Shown here piece by piece: positions 1 through 7,903 of a stretch of 64,000 nucleotides of DNA. Location: contig NZ_CP102250.1 in the NCBI RefSeq assembly GCF_025144995.1, positions 1,178,001 to 1,242,000 on the forward strand, read 5' to 3'. The notes beneath the pieces are model-generated. The model was not told the origin of the DNA. It searched no databases and saw only the letters and a program-made list of their open reading frames with translations. The position numbers were made by a program, and so were the translations under genes. Origin of the DNA: Alistipes indistinctus YIT 12060 (lineage in GTDB: Bacteria; Bacteroidota; Bacteroidia; Bacteroidales; Rikenellaceae). The stretch's first letter is position 1, and each line of letters opens with the position of its first letter.

Positions 1-408
1 GGCTGCACCTATTACGTAATGTGTCACGGTTGGACGCCGGAAGTGGCGATCGCTTCGCTGTCTTGCGGACTGGCAATCGACACGCTATTGATGGTCAACA
101 ACTACCGTGACAGGGAACAAGATGCCCGTAGCGGCAAACAAACGCTGGTCGTCCGTTTCGGGGCAAAGACCGGACATCTTTTATATCTGGGATTGGGAAT
201 AAGCGCCTCTCTGCTCTGTCTGTTTTTCATACATTACGGACATTTTTGGGCTGCGCTGCTGCCACAACTCTACCTGCCGCTCCATCTGCTGAGCTGGAAA
301 CGCATGGTTGAAATAGACCACGGCCGGGCACTCAACCGCATCCTCGGCCAAACCTCCCGGAATATGCTGCTGTTCGGGATACTTCTCTCCGTCGGTTTGA
401 TTCTGTAA
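1..408 (+). CDS. menA: 1,4-dihydroxy-2-naphthoate polyprenyltransferase, C-terminal part (cut by window edge)
   Basis: The reading frame is open from base 1, so the start lies upstream of the window; about 135 C-terminal residues remain. It belongs to the UbiA prenyltransferase family. The second aspartate-rich motif of MenA is visible as NNYRDREQDARSGKQTL, followed by three hydrophobic segments. MenA attaches a polyprenyl chain to 1,4-dihydroxy-2-naphthoate in the inner membrane, the step before methylation in menaquinone synthesis, the quinone used by anaerobic Bacteroidales. The motif separates MenA from other UbiA proteins with fair confidence, but the first Asp motif is not available to check. 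The neighbouring gene is convergent and I see no clear terminator between them. Confidence 0.85.
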   Translation, partial: GCTYYVMCHGWTPEVAIASLSCGLAIDTLLMVNNYRDREQDARSGKQTLVVRFGAKTGHLLYLGLGISASLLCLFFIHYGHFWAALLPQLYLPLHLLSWKRMVEIDHGRALNRILGQTSRNMLLFGILLSVGLIL

Positions 409-437
409 TACCTACGTCTCCCCATACGAAAAAGCTC

Positions 438-890
438 CTATTCCCTCCGGAACTCCACAATCAGCTTATAAATATTATATAAAACGATCAACGGAGCGGT
501 AAAAATCCCGACGACCACAGCCGCCAACGCCTTCAGCAACGCATATATCCCCCAGGCTACAAGTGTCCCGGACTCCATACGCAAAGGCATGATCCGGTTC
601 AGCGCCTGCCATCCGCAAACCAGAGCGAGCAGGATATAACCGCTCTCATAAGGCGAATGCCGCACGGTCTCCGAAGACATGAAATCCAGTTCATAACCGA
701 TGCAAAACAGTGCCACATACAGGATCACATACTTCAAATAATAAAACAGGCCCTCGGTTTGCCCGGTTCTGTCGCAAGCGGGACAGACAACCGCTTCTCC
801 CGAATATCTAATACATTGGGAACACACTCCCTTACCACACCGGGTGCATCGGGCAACGGCCGGCTCGGTCGGATGATAATAGCAATTCAT
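438..890 (-). CDS. Small zinc-ribbon/B-box-like membrane protein
   Basis: A 150-residue protein. The frame continues upstream to 1088, but I start at the ATG at 890 because the upstream part has no protein-like character and this start begins directly with the metal-binding module. Cys3, His6, Cys15, Cys18, Cys23, Cys26, Cys36 and Cys39 form a B-box-like or double zinc-binding domain in the first 40 residues. About three hydrophobic segments follow and the protein ends in a charged tail (EFRRE). Proteins of this build occur in many bacteria, usually with the zinc domain facing the cytosol. No function is known to me. It lies convergent to menA and divergent from the SDR gene, so it is probably monocistronic. 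Confidence 0.7.
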   Translation of the reverse strand: MNCYYHPTEPAVARCTRCGKGVCSQCIRYSGEAVVCPACDRTGQTEGLFYYLKYVILYVALFCIGYELDFMSSETVRHSPYESGYILLALVCGWQALNRIMPLRMESGTLVAWGIYALLKALAAVVVGIFTAPLIVLYNIYKLIVEFRRE

Positions 891-992
891 ACCGCACTCG
901 TTAAAAAATGACAGTTGGTATCCGTTTTCTTGAATAAAATTAAGCATAATTTTAAATTCCTGATACTTATCCCCCATGCGAAAACACCGAAT

Positions 993-1136
993 ATGAAAGA
1001 AAACAAATACGACAACGACAAATTCTCCGAGCAATACAGCCGGATGCCCTGCTCGACCGAAGGCCTGAAAGGCGCCGGAGAGTGGCATGCAGGACGAACT
1101 GCGGCGTCCGATGATGCCGATCCTGTCTTTCGTTAA
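993..1136 (+). pseudogene. Remnant of a class I SAM-dependent methyltransferase (N-terminus only)
   Basis: The frame from the ATG at 993 reads MKENKYDND, then FSEQYSRM, then GLKGAGEWHA. This matches from memory the characteristic N-terminus of a widespread family of SAM-dependent methyltransferases, in which this stretch is followed at once by the GxGxG SAM-binding motif. Here the similarity stops after the Trp-His and the frame reaches a stop about 20 codons later. Just past this point another frame reads ELRR...MMPIL, which resembles the expected continuation, so small deletions or a frameshift probably broke the gene before the rest was lost. No methyltransferase core follows. It lies in the gap between the zinc-binding membrane protein and the SDR. 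Confidence 0.5.
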
Positions 1137-1216
1137 AAAATAACACTGCCCGTGATAACGATGGATTGATTTTTGCCCTTGATCCGGTTACACAATCATT
1201 CAAACGCAAAATCATC

Positions 1217-1990
1217 ATGGACATCGCACCTTTATTCGCTTTAACCGGCAAAGTGGCCGTCGTCACGGGAGGCGGTAACGGCATCGGACGCGCCAGCGCC
1301 CGGATACTGGCACAAGCAGGGGCAGACGTAGTCATCGCAGATATGAAACAAGACGATGCACAACAGGTCGCCGACGAGATTGAGACGACCGGCCGTCGCG
1401 CCATAGCCGTCGCATGCAACGTCGGCAAAGAGGAACAACTCCAGAACCTGGTTGAACGGACGCTCGATGTATTCGGCAAACTCAACATCTTGGTCAACAA
1501 TGTCGGTATCGGCGGCGGCGGGCGCGAGAACCCATTCAAAATAACCCTCGCCGACTTCGAACGTGTGTACGACATCAATGTATTCAGCACATGGCGCCTT
1601 TGTCAACTCGCCGTCCCGCACATGAAAGCATCGGGCTACGGATCGATCGTCAATATTTCTTCGATGTCGAGCATCAACTCCAGTCCCGATATGAGCGCTT
1701 ACGCCTCGTCCAAAGCGGCGATCAACCACATGACCGCCAACCTGGCTTTCGATTTCGCTCCGGAAGTACGTATCAACGCCATCGCACCGGGAGCGATCGA
1801 AACGCAAGCGCTCGCATCGGTCCTTACCCCTGAAATCAAAGAACGGATGCTTGCCCGTACCCCGCTCAAACGGCTCGGGAAGGCAGAGGATATTGCCGGG
1901 GCAGTCCTGTTCCTCGCGGCCCCCGTTTCGGCCTGGATTACCGGACAGGTGCTTTTCGTCAACGGCGGCGGTAAACAAACCCTGGATTAA
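1217..1990 (+). CDS. hdhA: SDR oxidoreductase, 7-alpha-hydroxysteroid dehydrogenase-like
   Basis: A 257-residue classical short-chain dehydrogenase. Seen: the TGGGNGIG nucleotide-binding motif (17-24), the NNVG motif (94-97), and a catalytic set of Ser149, Tyr162 and Lys166 in YASSK. Asp42 after the second strand is the usual mark of NAD rather than NADP use. Several stretches, including IAPGAI and VLTPEI and the C-terminal GQVLFVNGGG, follow the E. coli 7-alpha-hydroxysteroid dehydrogenase closely as I recall it, and the size is the same. That enzyme oxidises the 7-alpha-hydroxyl of cholic and chenodeoxycholic acids in the cytosol. The substrate here is inferred; another SDR role is possible. 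The ATG at 1217 is preferred to the in-frame ATG at 1166, which would add 17 residues ahead of the fold. Confidence 0.75.
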   Translation: MDIAPLFALTGKVAVVTGGGNGIGRASARILAQAGADVVIADMKQDDAQQVADEIETTGRRAIAVACNVGKEEQLQNLVERTLDVFGKLNILVNNVGIGGGGRENPFKITLADFERVYDINVFSTWRLCQLAVPHMKASGYGSIVNISSMSSINSSPDMSAYASSKAAINHMTANLAFDFAPEVRINAIAPGAIETQALASVLTPEIKERMLARTPLKRLGKAEDIAGAVLFLAAPVSAWITGQVLFVNGGGKQTLD

Positions 1991-2030
1991 ACACAGAATC
2001 GAAATATAACCACCTATAAAATATACCGCT

Positions 2031-2288
2031 ATGAGCACCTCTATCTCTGGAAGCGACCGACTCGACGCAGAAGAGCGGCGTGAACTGCCTGACAGTGCGT
2101 TCGGAATTCCCGAAACACATGAATTCCCAATGCCCGACGCCGCACATGTGCGGGCGGCGGAAGCTTACTTCCGATACGCTCCGGAAAATAAAAAGTCTGA
2201 ACTTGCCCGGAATATTTTGGCGAAAGCCCGTGAATACGGTGTCAATGTCAAAAGTGAAACGATCCTTTCCTGGGCCCGGCACGAATAG
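2031..2288 (+). CDS. Small conserved-looking protein of unknown function
   Basis: An 85-residue protein starting 40 bases after the SDR stop, so the two may be cotranscribed. It is charged and has no membrane segment or signal peptide. It contains LPDSAFGIP followed by PMPDAAHVRAAEAYF and a basic helical end (KAREYGV). A DSAF...D..H..A pattern like this occurs in small proteins of both phages and bacteria that I remember only as domains of unknown function. Coding character is good: codon use resembles its neighbours and the C-terminus is protein-like. I do not assign a function. Confidence 0.6.
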   Translation: MSTSISGSDRLDAEERRELPDSAFGIPETHEFPMPDAAHVRAAEAYFRYAPENKKSELARNILAKAREYGVNVKSETILSWARHE

Positions 2289-2953
2289 CTCCCGAAAACC
2301 ATTCCCTCGTCCACGCGATGCACTAGCCCCGCCGAAGCTTTCCGCACAGGCTGTCGCTTCACTGCTACGATTACTCTTTTGACATACGACATACTACCTT
2401 TTCCATACATACCTCTCTCCTCACGCTACATTCCGTTGCCACGACCTCCAACTGTATCGTATTAATCTTACTTACCAATTACCACCACACCGCTACGCCC
2501 ACTATTTCACCAGCCCCTATCCAATCTAAATACACCGCCTGATTCGTTAATGCAGGATATGCCCATCGCACTACCCAAAAGAATACTCTTCTCTTTTCTT
2601 CACTCTTTACACCTTTTTCCCAGTCTCTTCTCCGCACCTTTTCTCCGCCACACGAAATTTCATCCCCGGCTACCGAAAGCCATCCCGACCTCCCGGACTC
2701 TCTTTTTCAGGCTGTTCAGCTCTGCCGGCCCATTTTTCACATTTACCTTTCTACTCTACATTGCCCCCAACACACTTCATCAAAACTCTTCCCTACACGC
2801 TCAACTTTTACGTACCGCATACGTGTCCCTTGCCCATTATGCTTCGTTCCGATCCTCATTGCTCAGTATTGTCTCTAAAAAACAACCCCGGGCGATAATT
2901 AATCGTCCGGGGTCTAAAAATGCACAATATATTATTTCCTGAGGAAAAAATTT
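2289..2953. other. Gene-free stretch with strong pyrimidine bias on the + strand
   Basis: About 660 bases between convergent genes. From about 2390 to 2880 the + strand is rich in C and T with very few G, unlike all flanking DNA; the opposite strand is correspondingly purine-rich. A 130-codon frame (2550-2942) runs through it, but its translation is low-complexity (Phe, Leu, Ser, His) and resembles no protein, so I do not call it. The only clear element is the hairpin at 2886-2912. The stretch may be decayed DNA, an untranslated transcript, or an acquired fragment. Confidence 0.5.
2886..2912 (-). terminator. Intrinsic terminator of the DUF-less lipoprotein gene
   Basis: An 11-base-pair stem with one G-T pair and a five-base loop (arms 2886-2896 and 2902-2912). 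On the minus strand it is followed by a T-rich run (complement of 2876-2885). It lies about 40 bases beyond the stop of the minus-strand lipoprotein gene. Confidence 0.75.
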
Positions 2954-3349
2954 TTATTCGTCCTGTCTCACATATACGGCAAGAGGGAGTGTTTTTCCCT
3001 GCTGCAAAAGGAAATTACGGGCACCGACTGATGTTCCTGTCGTCGGATCAAGCACTACGGCATAACCTTCGAAATAGTTTCCGTCCACCACATTATATTC
3101 GCTCAGTTCACCGGATTTGAATTCGAACCTGCACACCCCGTCTTTATCCGTCACACCGCGTTTGAACTCGACATACGGCGTCGAACTGATGCTTTTCGTA
3201 ATAATAACCGGATAATCCGGCAACGGCTGTTTGGATGTCAATGTCTGTACGCTTACCTCCAATACACCAGCCAATTCTTCGGATTTGGAACATCCTGACA
3301 ATATCACGGCAAACATGCCCGCAAACAGGGCAAAAATCATTTTCTTCAT
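2954..3349 (-). CDS. Small lipoprotein with an Ig-like/carboxypeptidase-regulatory-like domain
   Basis: A 131-residue protein starting at the ATG at 3349 (MKKMIF). The N-terminus is a short lipoprotein signal ending in the lipobox LSGC, followed by SKSEEL, an acidic stretch of the kind that can direct Bacteroidetes lipoproteins to the cell surface. The rest is beta-rich: LEVSVQTL, PVIITK, GVTDKDGVCRFEF and a C-terminal strand. The TDKDG-x-C-x-F pattern is typical of carboxypeptidase-regulatory-like or CnaB-like sandwiches. It is flanked by a good terminator and has its own TAnnTTTG box, so it is probably transcribed alone. Function unknown. Confidence 0.7.
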   Translation of the reverse strand: MKKMIFALFAGMFAVILSGCSKSEELAGVLEVSVQTLTSKQPLPDYPVIITKSISSTPYVEFKRGVTDKDGVCRFEFKSGELSEYNVVDGNYFEGYAVVLDPTTGTSVGARNFLLQQGKTLPLAVYVRQDE

Positions 3350-3383
3350 TATCGGCAATAAATTTAGTAGGATTTATAGGTTT

Positions 3384-3391
3384 CAAAATTA
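3384..3391 (-). promoter_or_regulatory. -7 box TAATTTTG upstream of the lipoprotein gene
   Basis: A full match to the Bacteroidetes -7 pattern TAnnTTTG on the minus strand, 35 bases before the ATG at 3349. No TTTG is seen at the usual -33 distance. Confidence 0.45.
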
Positions 3392-3462
3392 TAAATTATT
3401 TCTGTTATTCCGCGACTAATCTTCTGTTCACCCTTTTTTATTTTTACGACATGGAACCTCCT

Positions 3463-4551
3463 TCAATCAACGAACTCCGGAAAATCAATATCCAATTGGG
3501 ATGCAAAAGATTCCGGTTTCTCCAGCAAGGGATGTGAAACGCTGAGTCCCAGCAGGCGTACCGGCCGCATAAACAGATCGGGACTACGAGCCAACTGTTC
3601 CGCCAACTCCGTCACTTGCGGTGCCGTCATAATTTCGTAACCGGGACTTACACTACGGGAACGAATGGTAAAATCATCGAATTTCACTTTCAGGGTCAAT
3701 GTAATTCCGCGAAAATCGGCCTTTTCCATGCGTCGTTCAAGCTTCTCCGCCAATAAACGAAGCTCCTGTACTATATCCGCCATCTCCGTCAGGTCATAAT
3801 CGAACGTATCCTCACAGCCCACCGATTTACGTACCCGCACGGCCATCACGGGCCTCGGATCGATTCCCCGTGCAAAATCGTAATACAGCCGACCGTTTTT
3901 ACCGAAGTGACGCGTCAGGAACTCCTGCGAGCACGCATGTAGCGCAGCTCCGTCGGCAATACCCAAAGCGTGCATTTTCTGTGCAGTAACCCGGCCCACG
4001 CCCCAAAATACTTCGATGGGCAATTTTTCAATAAAAGCCTGCGCACGGTCGGGATGAATCGTACAAAGCCCGTCGGGTTTCCGGAAATCCGACGCGATCT
4101 TTGCCAAAAATTTGTTATACGATACACCCGCCGAGGCAACCAGGCCCAATTCTCTGCGGATGCGTTGTTTGATCCGGCGCGCCACTTCAACGCCCAGCGA
4201 AAGTCCGGCCTTATTGTCCGTCACATCCAGAAACGCCTCATCCAAAGCCAACGGTTCGACGAGGTCTGTATATTCGTGAAAAATCCGGTGAATCTGGGCC
4301 GACACCGAGCGGTACAACTCCATATTGCCGGGAACAAAAATCACATCCGGACAGAGCCGGGCCGCTTTGACCGACGGCATAGCCGAACGAATACCGAATT
4401 TACGCGCCTCATAGCTCGCAGCCGACACCACGCTGCGCTCCCCGGGACGTCCCACGACCAACGGACGCCCCCGAAACTCAGGATGTTCCCGCTGTTCGAC
4501 CGACGCATAGAAAGCGTCCATATCGACATGGATAATCTTGCGGTATTCCAT
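3463..4551 (-). CDS. dinB: DNA polymerase IV (Y-family translesion polymerase)
   Basis: A 362-residue protein of normal DinB length. The palm-domain metal ligands are visible: Asp10 in HVDMDAFYASVE and Asp104-Glu105 in LALDEAFLDVT. The thumb region (SYNKFLAKIASDFRKPDG) and the little-finger domain follow. Near the end the segment QLDIDF resembles a beta-clamp-binding motif. DinB copies past damaged bases with low fidelity and without proofreading. The start at 4551 (MEYRKIIHVDMD) is chosen over the ATG at 4584 because DinB proteins begin a few residues before the first catalytic Asp. No LexA-type box is evident upstream. It appears monocistronic. Confidence 0.95.
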   Translation of the reverse strand: MEYRKIIHVDMDAFYASVEQREHPEFRGRPLVVGRPGERSVVSAASYEARKFGIRSAMPSVKAARLCPDVIFVPGNMELYRSVSAQIHRIFHEYTDLVEPLALDEAFLDVTDNKAGLSLGVEVARRIKQRIRRELGLVASAGVSYNKFLAKIASDFRKPDGLCTIHPDRAQAFIEKLPIEVFWGVGRVTAQKMHALGIADGAALHACSQEFLTRHFGKNGRLYYDFARGIDPRPVMAVRVRKSVGCEDTFDYDLTEMADIVQELRLLAEKLERRMEKADFRGITLTLKVKFDDFTIRSRSVSPGYEIMTAPQVTELAEQLARSPDLFMRPVRLLGLSVSHPLLEKPESFASQLDIDFPEFVD

Positions 4552-5201
4552 TTCCCGGCCCTGTTGTTCTGTTTTTGTCAACAATTTTCTTGGTTGTACA
4601 CCGATTTCTCCGATGGCTTGCGACCCGCACGCCCTGTTGTCACCGCCGATTCAGGTTTCGAAGTTGTTTTCGGATGCCGCGTCACGGCAAGCGCACGTCA
4701 TAGAAGCAAAACGATGCGACCAAACCATAAGGAGAATAACGTTTGCGGCAATGTCCGAACCATTCTCGCATAAAGATATGGGGCCGGGACAGCGTCATCG
4801 GACACCGCCTCGGCTACAGAACCGAGTGTAGTCCGTTTGTCTGCGAAAGGCCGCATACATGGATTTTTTCGGGATCAAACGCAATCATTTCTCCCCGCAT
4901 CACCGTACCCAACCCACTAACGCTTTCACCCGATTGAAAATTGTCTCGGCGGCATTAACGGACAGTTACCGACTGGCGACACACTCCTTCTAAACCGTAA
5001 CGGTTTTACGACTGTTTTCCAGACGAGCCGAAACGGCGCCATTCCGTTCAGTGATACAAAGTCGGGTTTATGGAATCATCCGGATCGGGACAAAAATATG
5101 AAAAAACGTCGGAAGTCAAAATTTAGACCTTCGCAGGGAGCAGTAACCTGAACATTTTACTATTTTTGTTGATTGAAATATGTTCTTAAAATCCAACCGT
5201 C
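4552..5201. other. Gene-free stretch between dinB and ferritin
   Basis: About 650 bases upstream of both dinB (minus) and the ferritin gene (plus). The open frames here give no protein-like translation. One perfect short inverted repeat, AAACCG-TAA-CGGTTT (4992-5006), could be an operator but is not placed next to a recognised promoter. The ferritin -7 box lies at its right end. Confidence 0.4.
5161..5168 (+). promoter_or_regulatory. -7 box TATTTTTG of the ferritin gene
   Basis: A full TAnnTTTG match 33 bases before the ferritin ATG. I see no convincing -33 TTTG, so initiation may need an activator or the match may be partial. Confidence 0.45.
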
Positions 5202-5726
5202 ATGTTAAGCGAAAAAGTAGAAAAGGCGCTCAATGCGCAGATCAATGCCGAATTCTGGTCGGCTTATCTCTATCTGTCGATGTCGGCCGATGCCATGCAG
5301 AAGGGCTATAAAGGGATTGCAAACTGGTTTTCGATTCAATTCCAGGAAGAACAGGCGCACGCACAGATTTTCGTGAACTACGTGCTTTCGCGCGGCGGGA
5401 AAGTGACCCTCGCTCCGATCGCAGCCGTTAAAACTGAATGGGCTTCATCGCTGGAGATGTTCCAGGACACGTTGCAACACGAACAGAAAGTCACCTCACT
5501 GATCGACGAATTGTGCCACATAGCCATGGCCGAAAAAGATTTCGCCACCTCGAACATGCTCAACTGGTTCGTTACCGAACAGGTCGAGGAAGAGGACAAT
5601 GCCCGCACGATCATCGACCAGCTCAAGATGGTCGAAGGCAACTCGGTAGGCCTTTATATGATCGATAAGGAGCTCGCCGCACGCACCTATACAGTACCCG
5701 CACCGCTGGCAAATTCAGCGCAGTAG
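5202..5726 (+). CDS. ftnA: Bacterial non-haem ferritin
   Basis: A 174-residue four-helix ferritin. The ferroxidase-centre residues occur at the same numbers as in E. coli FtnA: Glu17, Glu50, His53, Glu94, Gln127 and Glu130, within QEEQAH, HEQ and TEQVEEE. The C-terminus has the conserved GLYMIDKEL. The protein forms a 24-subunit cytosolic shell, oxidises Fe(II) and stores iron as a mineral; in anaerobic Bacteroidales it also limits oxygen stress. The start is at the expected position of the family. A -7 box lies 33 bases upstream. The next gene has its own -7 box, so this gene is probably expressed alone. Confidence 0.95.
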   Translation: MLSEKVEKALNAQINAEFWSAYLYLSMSADAMQKGYKGIANWFSIQFQEEQAHAQIFVNYVLSRGGKVTLAPIAAVKTEWASSLEMFQDTLQHEQKVTSLIDELCHIAMAEKDFATSNMLNWFVTEQVEEEDNARTIIDQLKMVEGNSVGLYMIDKELAARTYTVPAPLANSAQ

Positions 5727-5877
5727 CCGGCATCCGGCTGTTCGAAACAGGATATCCTGCCTCCGGAACGACTTTCGGCAAAGCAGGTTCGGCAAGCCGG
5801 TACGGCAAGTTATTTGTAATTGCCCTTTGTCTGCACACCTTCCCGGTCCAGCAGCAAAGGGTAATTCTTTTTATTTG

Positions 5878-5885
5878 TATCTTTG
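5878..5885 (+). promoter_or_regulatory. -7 box TATCTTTG of the ArsC/Spx-like gene
   Basis: A full TAnnTTTG match 41 bases before the ATG at 5927. No TTTG at the -33 distance is seen. Confidence 0.5.
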
Positions 5886-5926
5886 CCCGGAGAGACCAGA
5901 ACAGGAAACTCATCAAACAAAGGCCT

Positions 5927-6283
5927 ATGAAACCTCTTTTTATCCAATACGCCAAGTGCGGCACCTGTATCAAGGCCCGCAAATGGCTCGAGGCTCACAA
6001 CATCGCATTCGACACCCGCGACATCATCACGCAAAATCCGACCGAACCCGAGCTCGGCTCCTGGCTACGAGACAGCAGCCTGCCCGTGCAAAAATTTTTC
6101 AACACCAGCGGTCTGAAATACAAAGAGCTGAATCTTAAAGACAAAGTTAAAACGACACCCGAGGACCAACTGCTCGCATTGCTGGCCTCGGACGGCAAGT
6201 TGGTCAAACGCCCTGTATTGGTGTTCTCCGACCGGGTATTGGTAGGATTCAAGGAAGAAGAGTGGGCCAAAACCCTGCTGTAA
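5927..6283 (+). CDS. ArsC/Spx/MgsR family thioredoxin-fold protein
   Basis: A 118-residue protein of the arsenate reductase-like family. Near the N-terminus are Cys11 and Cys14 (AKCGTC), the redox-type CxxC, and KRPVLV lies in the position of the conserved cis-proline loop (RP). True ArsC arsenate reductases of this family have one catalytic Cys and three conserved Arg, while Spx/MgsR/YffB proteins often keep CxxC. The CxxC here favours the Spx/YffB side, but a reductase cannot be excluded. Spx proteins bind RNA polymerase under disulphide stress in Firmicutes; that role is not established in Bacteroidetes. The ferritin gene next door fits an oxidative-stress theme but proves nothing. Confidence 0.85.
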   Translation: MKPLFIQYAKCGTCIKARKWLEAHNIAFDTRDIITQNPTEPELGSWLRDSSLPVQKFFNTSGLKYKELNLKDKVKTTPEDQLLALLASDGKLVKRPVLVFSDRVLVGFKEEEWAKTLL

Positions 6284-6339
6284 AATTGTGCCGTACATGA
6301 ACGGCCCATCTTTGTTTCAACATACCCCGCCAGTCACAA

Positions 6340-7875
6340 ATGCCTTCCGAATCCTACCATACTGACAATTCCCAAACCCCGTCCGGCAACATATCTCCAT
6401 CCCAAACCGGGACGGAGATTTCGCAGCACACATCGATATCTCCCCCGTCACCTTCCGTCCCCACGGGACAAACCCCCTTACAAATACAAGACGGGCTCCC
6501 GCTTCCCTCGCGTTACTGGGCCATTCTCTCTATCGCGCTGGGTCTGACGGTTTCGGTACTCGACGGCGCGATCGCCAACGTCGCCCTGCCGACGATTGCC
6601 AAAGACCTCGACACATCACCAGCCGCATCTATCTGGATCGTCAACGCCTACCAGTTGGCCATTACCATTTCGCTGCTTTCGCTCTCCTCACTGGGAGACA
6701 TTCTGGGATACCGGCGCATCTACATCGCAGGGCTATTCCTTTTCAGCTGCACCTCACTGCTGTGCGCATTGTCCAACTCGCTGCCCACGCTGATCATTTC
6801 CCGGACGCTTCAAGGTTTCGGGGCCGCAGCAATCGCCAGTGTCAATACGGCGCTTATCCGTATCATTTACCCGTCCCGGTTCCTCGCCAGAGGAATGGGT
6901 ATCAACGCATTGGTCGTCTCTGTTTCAGCAGCGGCCGGGCCAACCGTCGCTGCCGCCATCCTGTCGGTAGCGAACTGGCCCTGGCTTTTCGCAATCAATA
7001 TCCCAATCGGCATCGCGGCACTGACGCTCAGTTATAAATTCCTGCCGGTGAACCCGGTACGCATCCGGGGACGCCGTTTCGACATTCCCGGCGGCATTCT
7101 CAATGCAATGACATTTTTCCTGATCATAGGCCTGATCGAAGGGGCTTCGCACGAATTGCCGGTACGGATGATCATCACCGGCGCGGTCTTGCTCGCCGTG
7201 ATCGGATTCTTTTTCGTGCGCCGGGAATTGCGGCAGGAATACCCGTTATTACCCGTCGACCTGCTTCGCATCCCGGTCTTTTCGATGTCGATCTCCACGT
7301 CGATACTGTCGTTCACGGCCCAAATGCTCGCTATGGTTTCGTTGCCTTTTTTCCTGCAAGGCGAGTTGGGTAAGGATGCCGTCACCTGCGGGCTGTTGCT
7401 GACCCCGTGGCCTCTGGCCACGATGATCTTCGCCCCACTGGCGGGCGTACTCGCCGAACGGATCAACGCCGGCATACTGGGTAGTATCGGCCTGTCGATT
7501 TTCGCCTGCGGACTGTTCCTGCTCAGCATACTTTCCCCGGACACGGGCAACGGCGACATTATTTGGCGCATGGCCTTGTGCGGATGCGGTTTCGGCCTGT
7601 TCCAGACTCCGAACAACAGCACGATCGTCGCCTCGGCACCGCGCCACCGCAGCGGCGGTGCGAGCGGCATGTTGGGCACGGCTCGCCTGCTCGGTCAGAC
7701 CAGCGGTGCAGCGCTCGTCGCGCTGATGTTTCGCCTGGTCCCCGGACACAGTACGCACGTCTCCTTATTGGTCGGTTGCGGGATCGCCGTGAGTGCCGCA
7801 GCCGTAAGCCTGTTACGCATCGGACGCCCTACCGGACCGAAATTACAGCAAATGGATCAAGTGAACCCACGATAA
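6340..7875 (+). CDS. DHA2-family MFS multidrug exporter (14 transmembrane segments)
   Basis: A 511-residue major facilitator. After a Pro/Ser/Thr-rich N-terminal tail of about 60 residues, the first segment carries LDGAIANVALPTIA, the DHA2 motif, followed by WIVNAYQLA and the loop motif GDILGYRR between TM2 and TM3. RTLQGFGAA and GPTVAA (antiporter motif C position) follow, and the total hydrophobic content fits 14 segments. It resembles SmvA/QacA/EmrB proteins that expel cationic dyes and biocides with proton exchange. I see no EmrA-type adaptor next to it. The long polar N-terminal tail is unusual; an internal start nearer the first segment is possible but no Met offers it. Substrate unknown. 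Confidence 0.88.
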   Translation: MPSESYHTDNSQTPSGNISPSQTGTEISQHTSISPPSPSVPTGQTPLQIQDGLPLPSRYWAILSIALGLTVSVLDGAIANVALPTIAKDLDTSPAASIWIVNAYQLAITISLLSLSSLGDILGYRRIYIAGLFLFSCTSLLCALSNSLPTLIISRTLQGFGAAAIASVNTALIRIIYPSRFLARGMGINALVVSVSAAAGPTVAAAILSVANWPWLFAINIPIGIAALTLSYKFLPVNPVRIRGRRFDIPGGILNAMTFFLIIGLIEGASHELPVRMIITGAVLLAVIGFFFVRRELRQEYPLLPVDLLRIPVFSMSISTSILSFTAQMLAMVSLPFFLQGELGKDAVTCGLLLTPWPLATMIFAPLAGVLAERINAGILGSIGLSIFACGLFLLSILSPDTGNGDIIWRMALCGCGFGLFQTPNNSTIVASAPRHRSGGASGMLGTARLLGQTSGAALVALMFRLVPGHSTHVSLLVGCGIAVSAAAVSLLRIGRPTGPKLQQMDQVNPR

Positions 7876-7903
7876 CAGCCGAAGTACACATCGACAAAAA
7901 AAG

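Noticed and set aside
2550-2942. 130-codon plus-strand frame in the pyrimidine-rich gap
   Set aside because: The translation is low-complexity Phe/Leu/Ser/His, a result of the C/T bias, and has no homologue-like motif.
6301-6339. Promoter for the MFS gene (CATCTTTG)
   Set aside because: The -7 box has a mismatch at its first base and the only upstream TTG is too close (18 bases), so I left it out.
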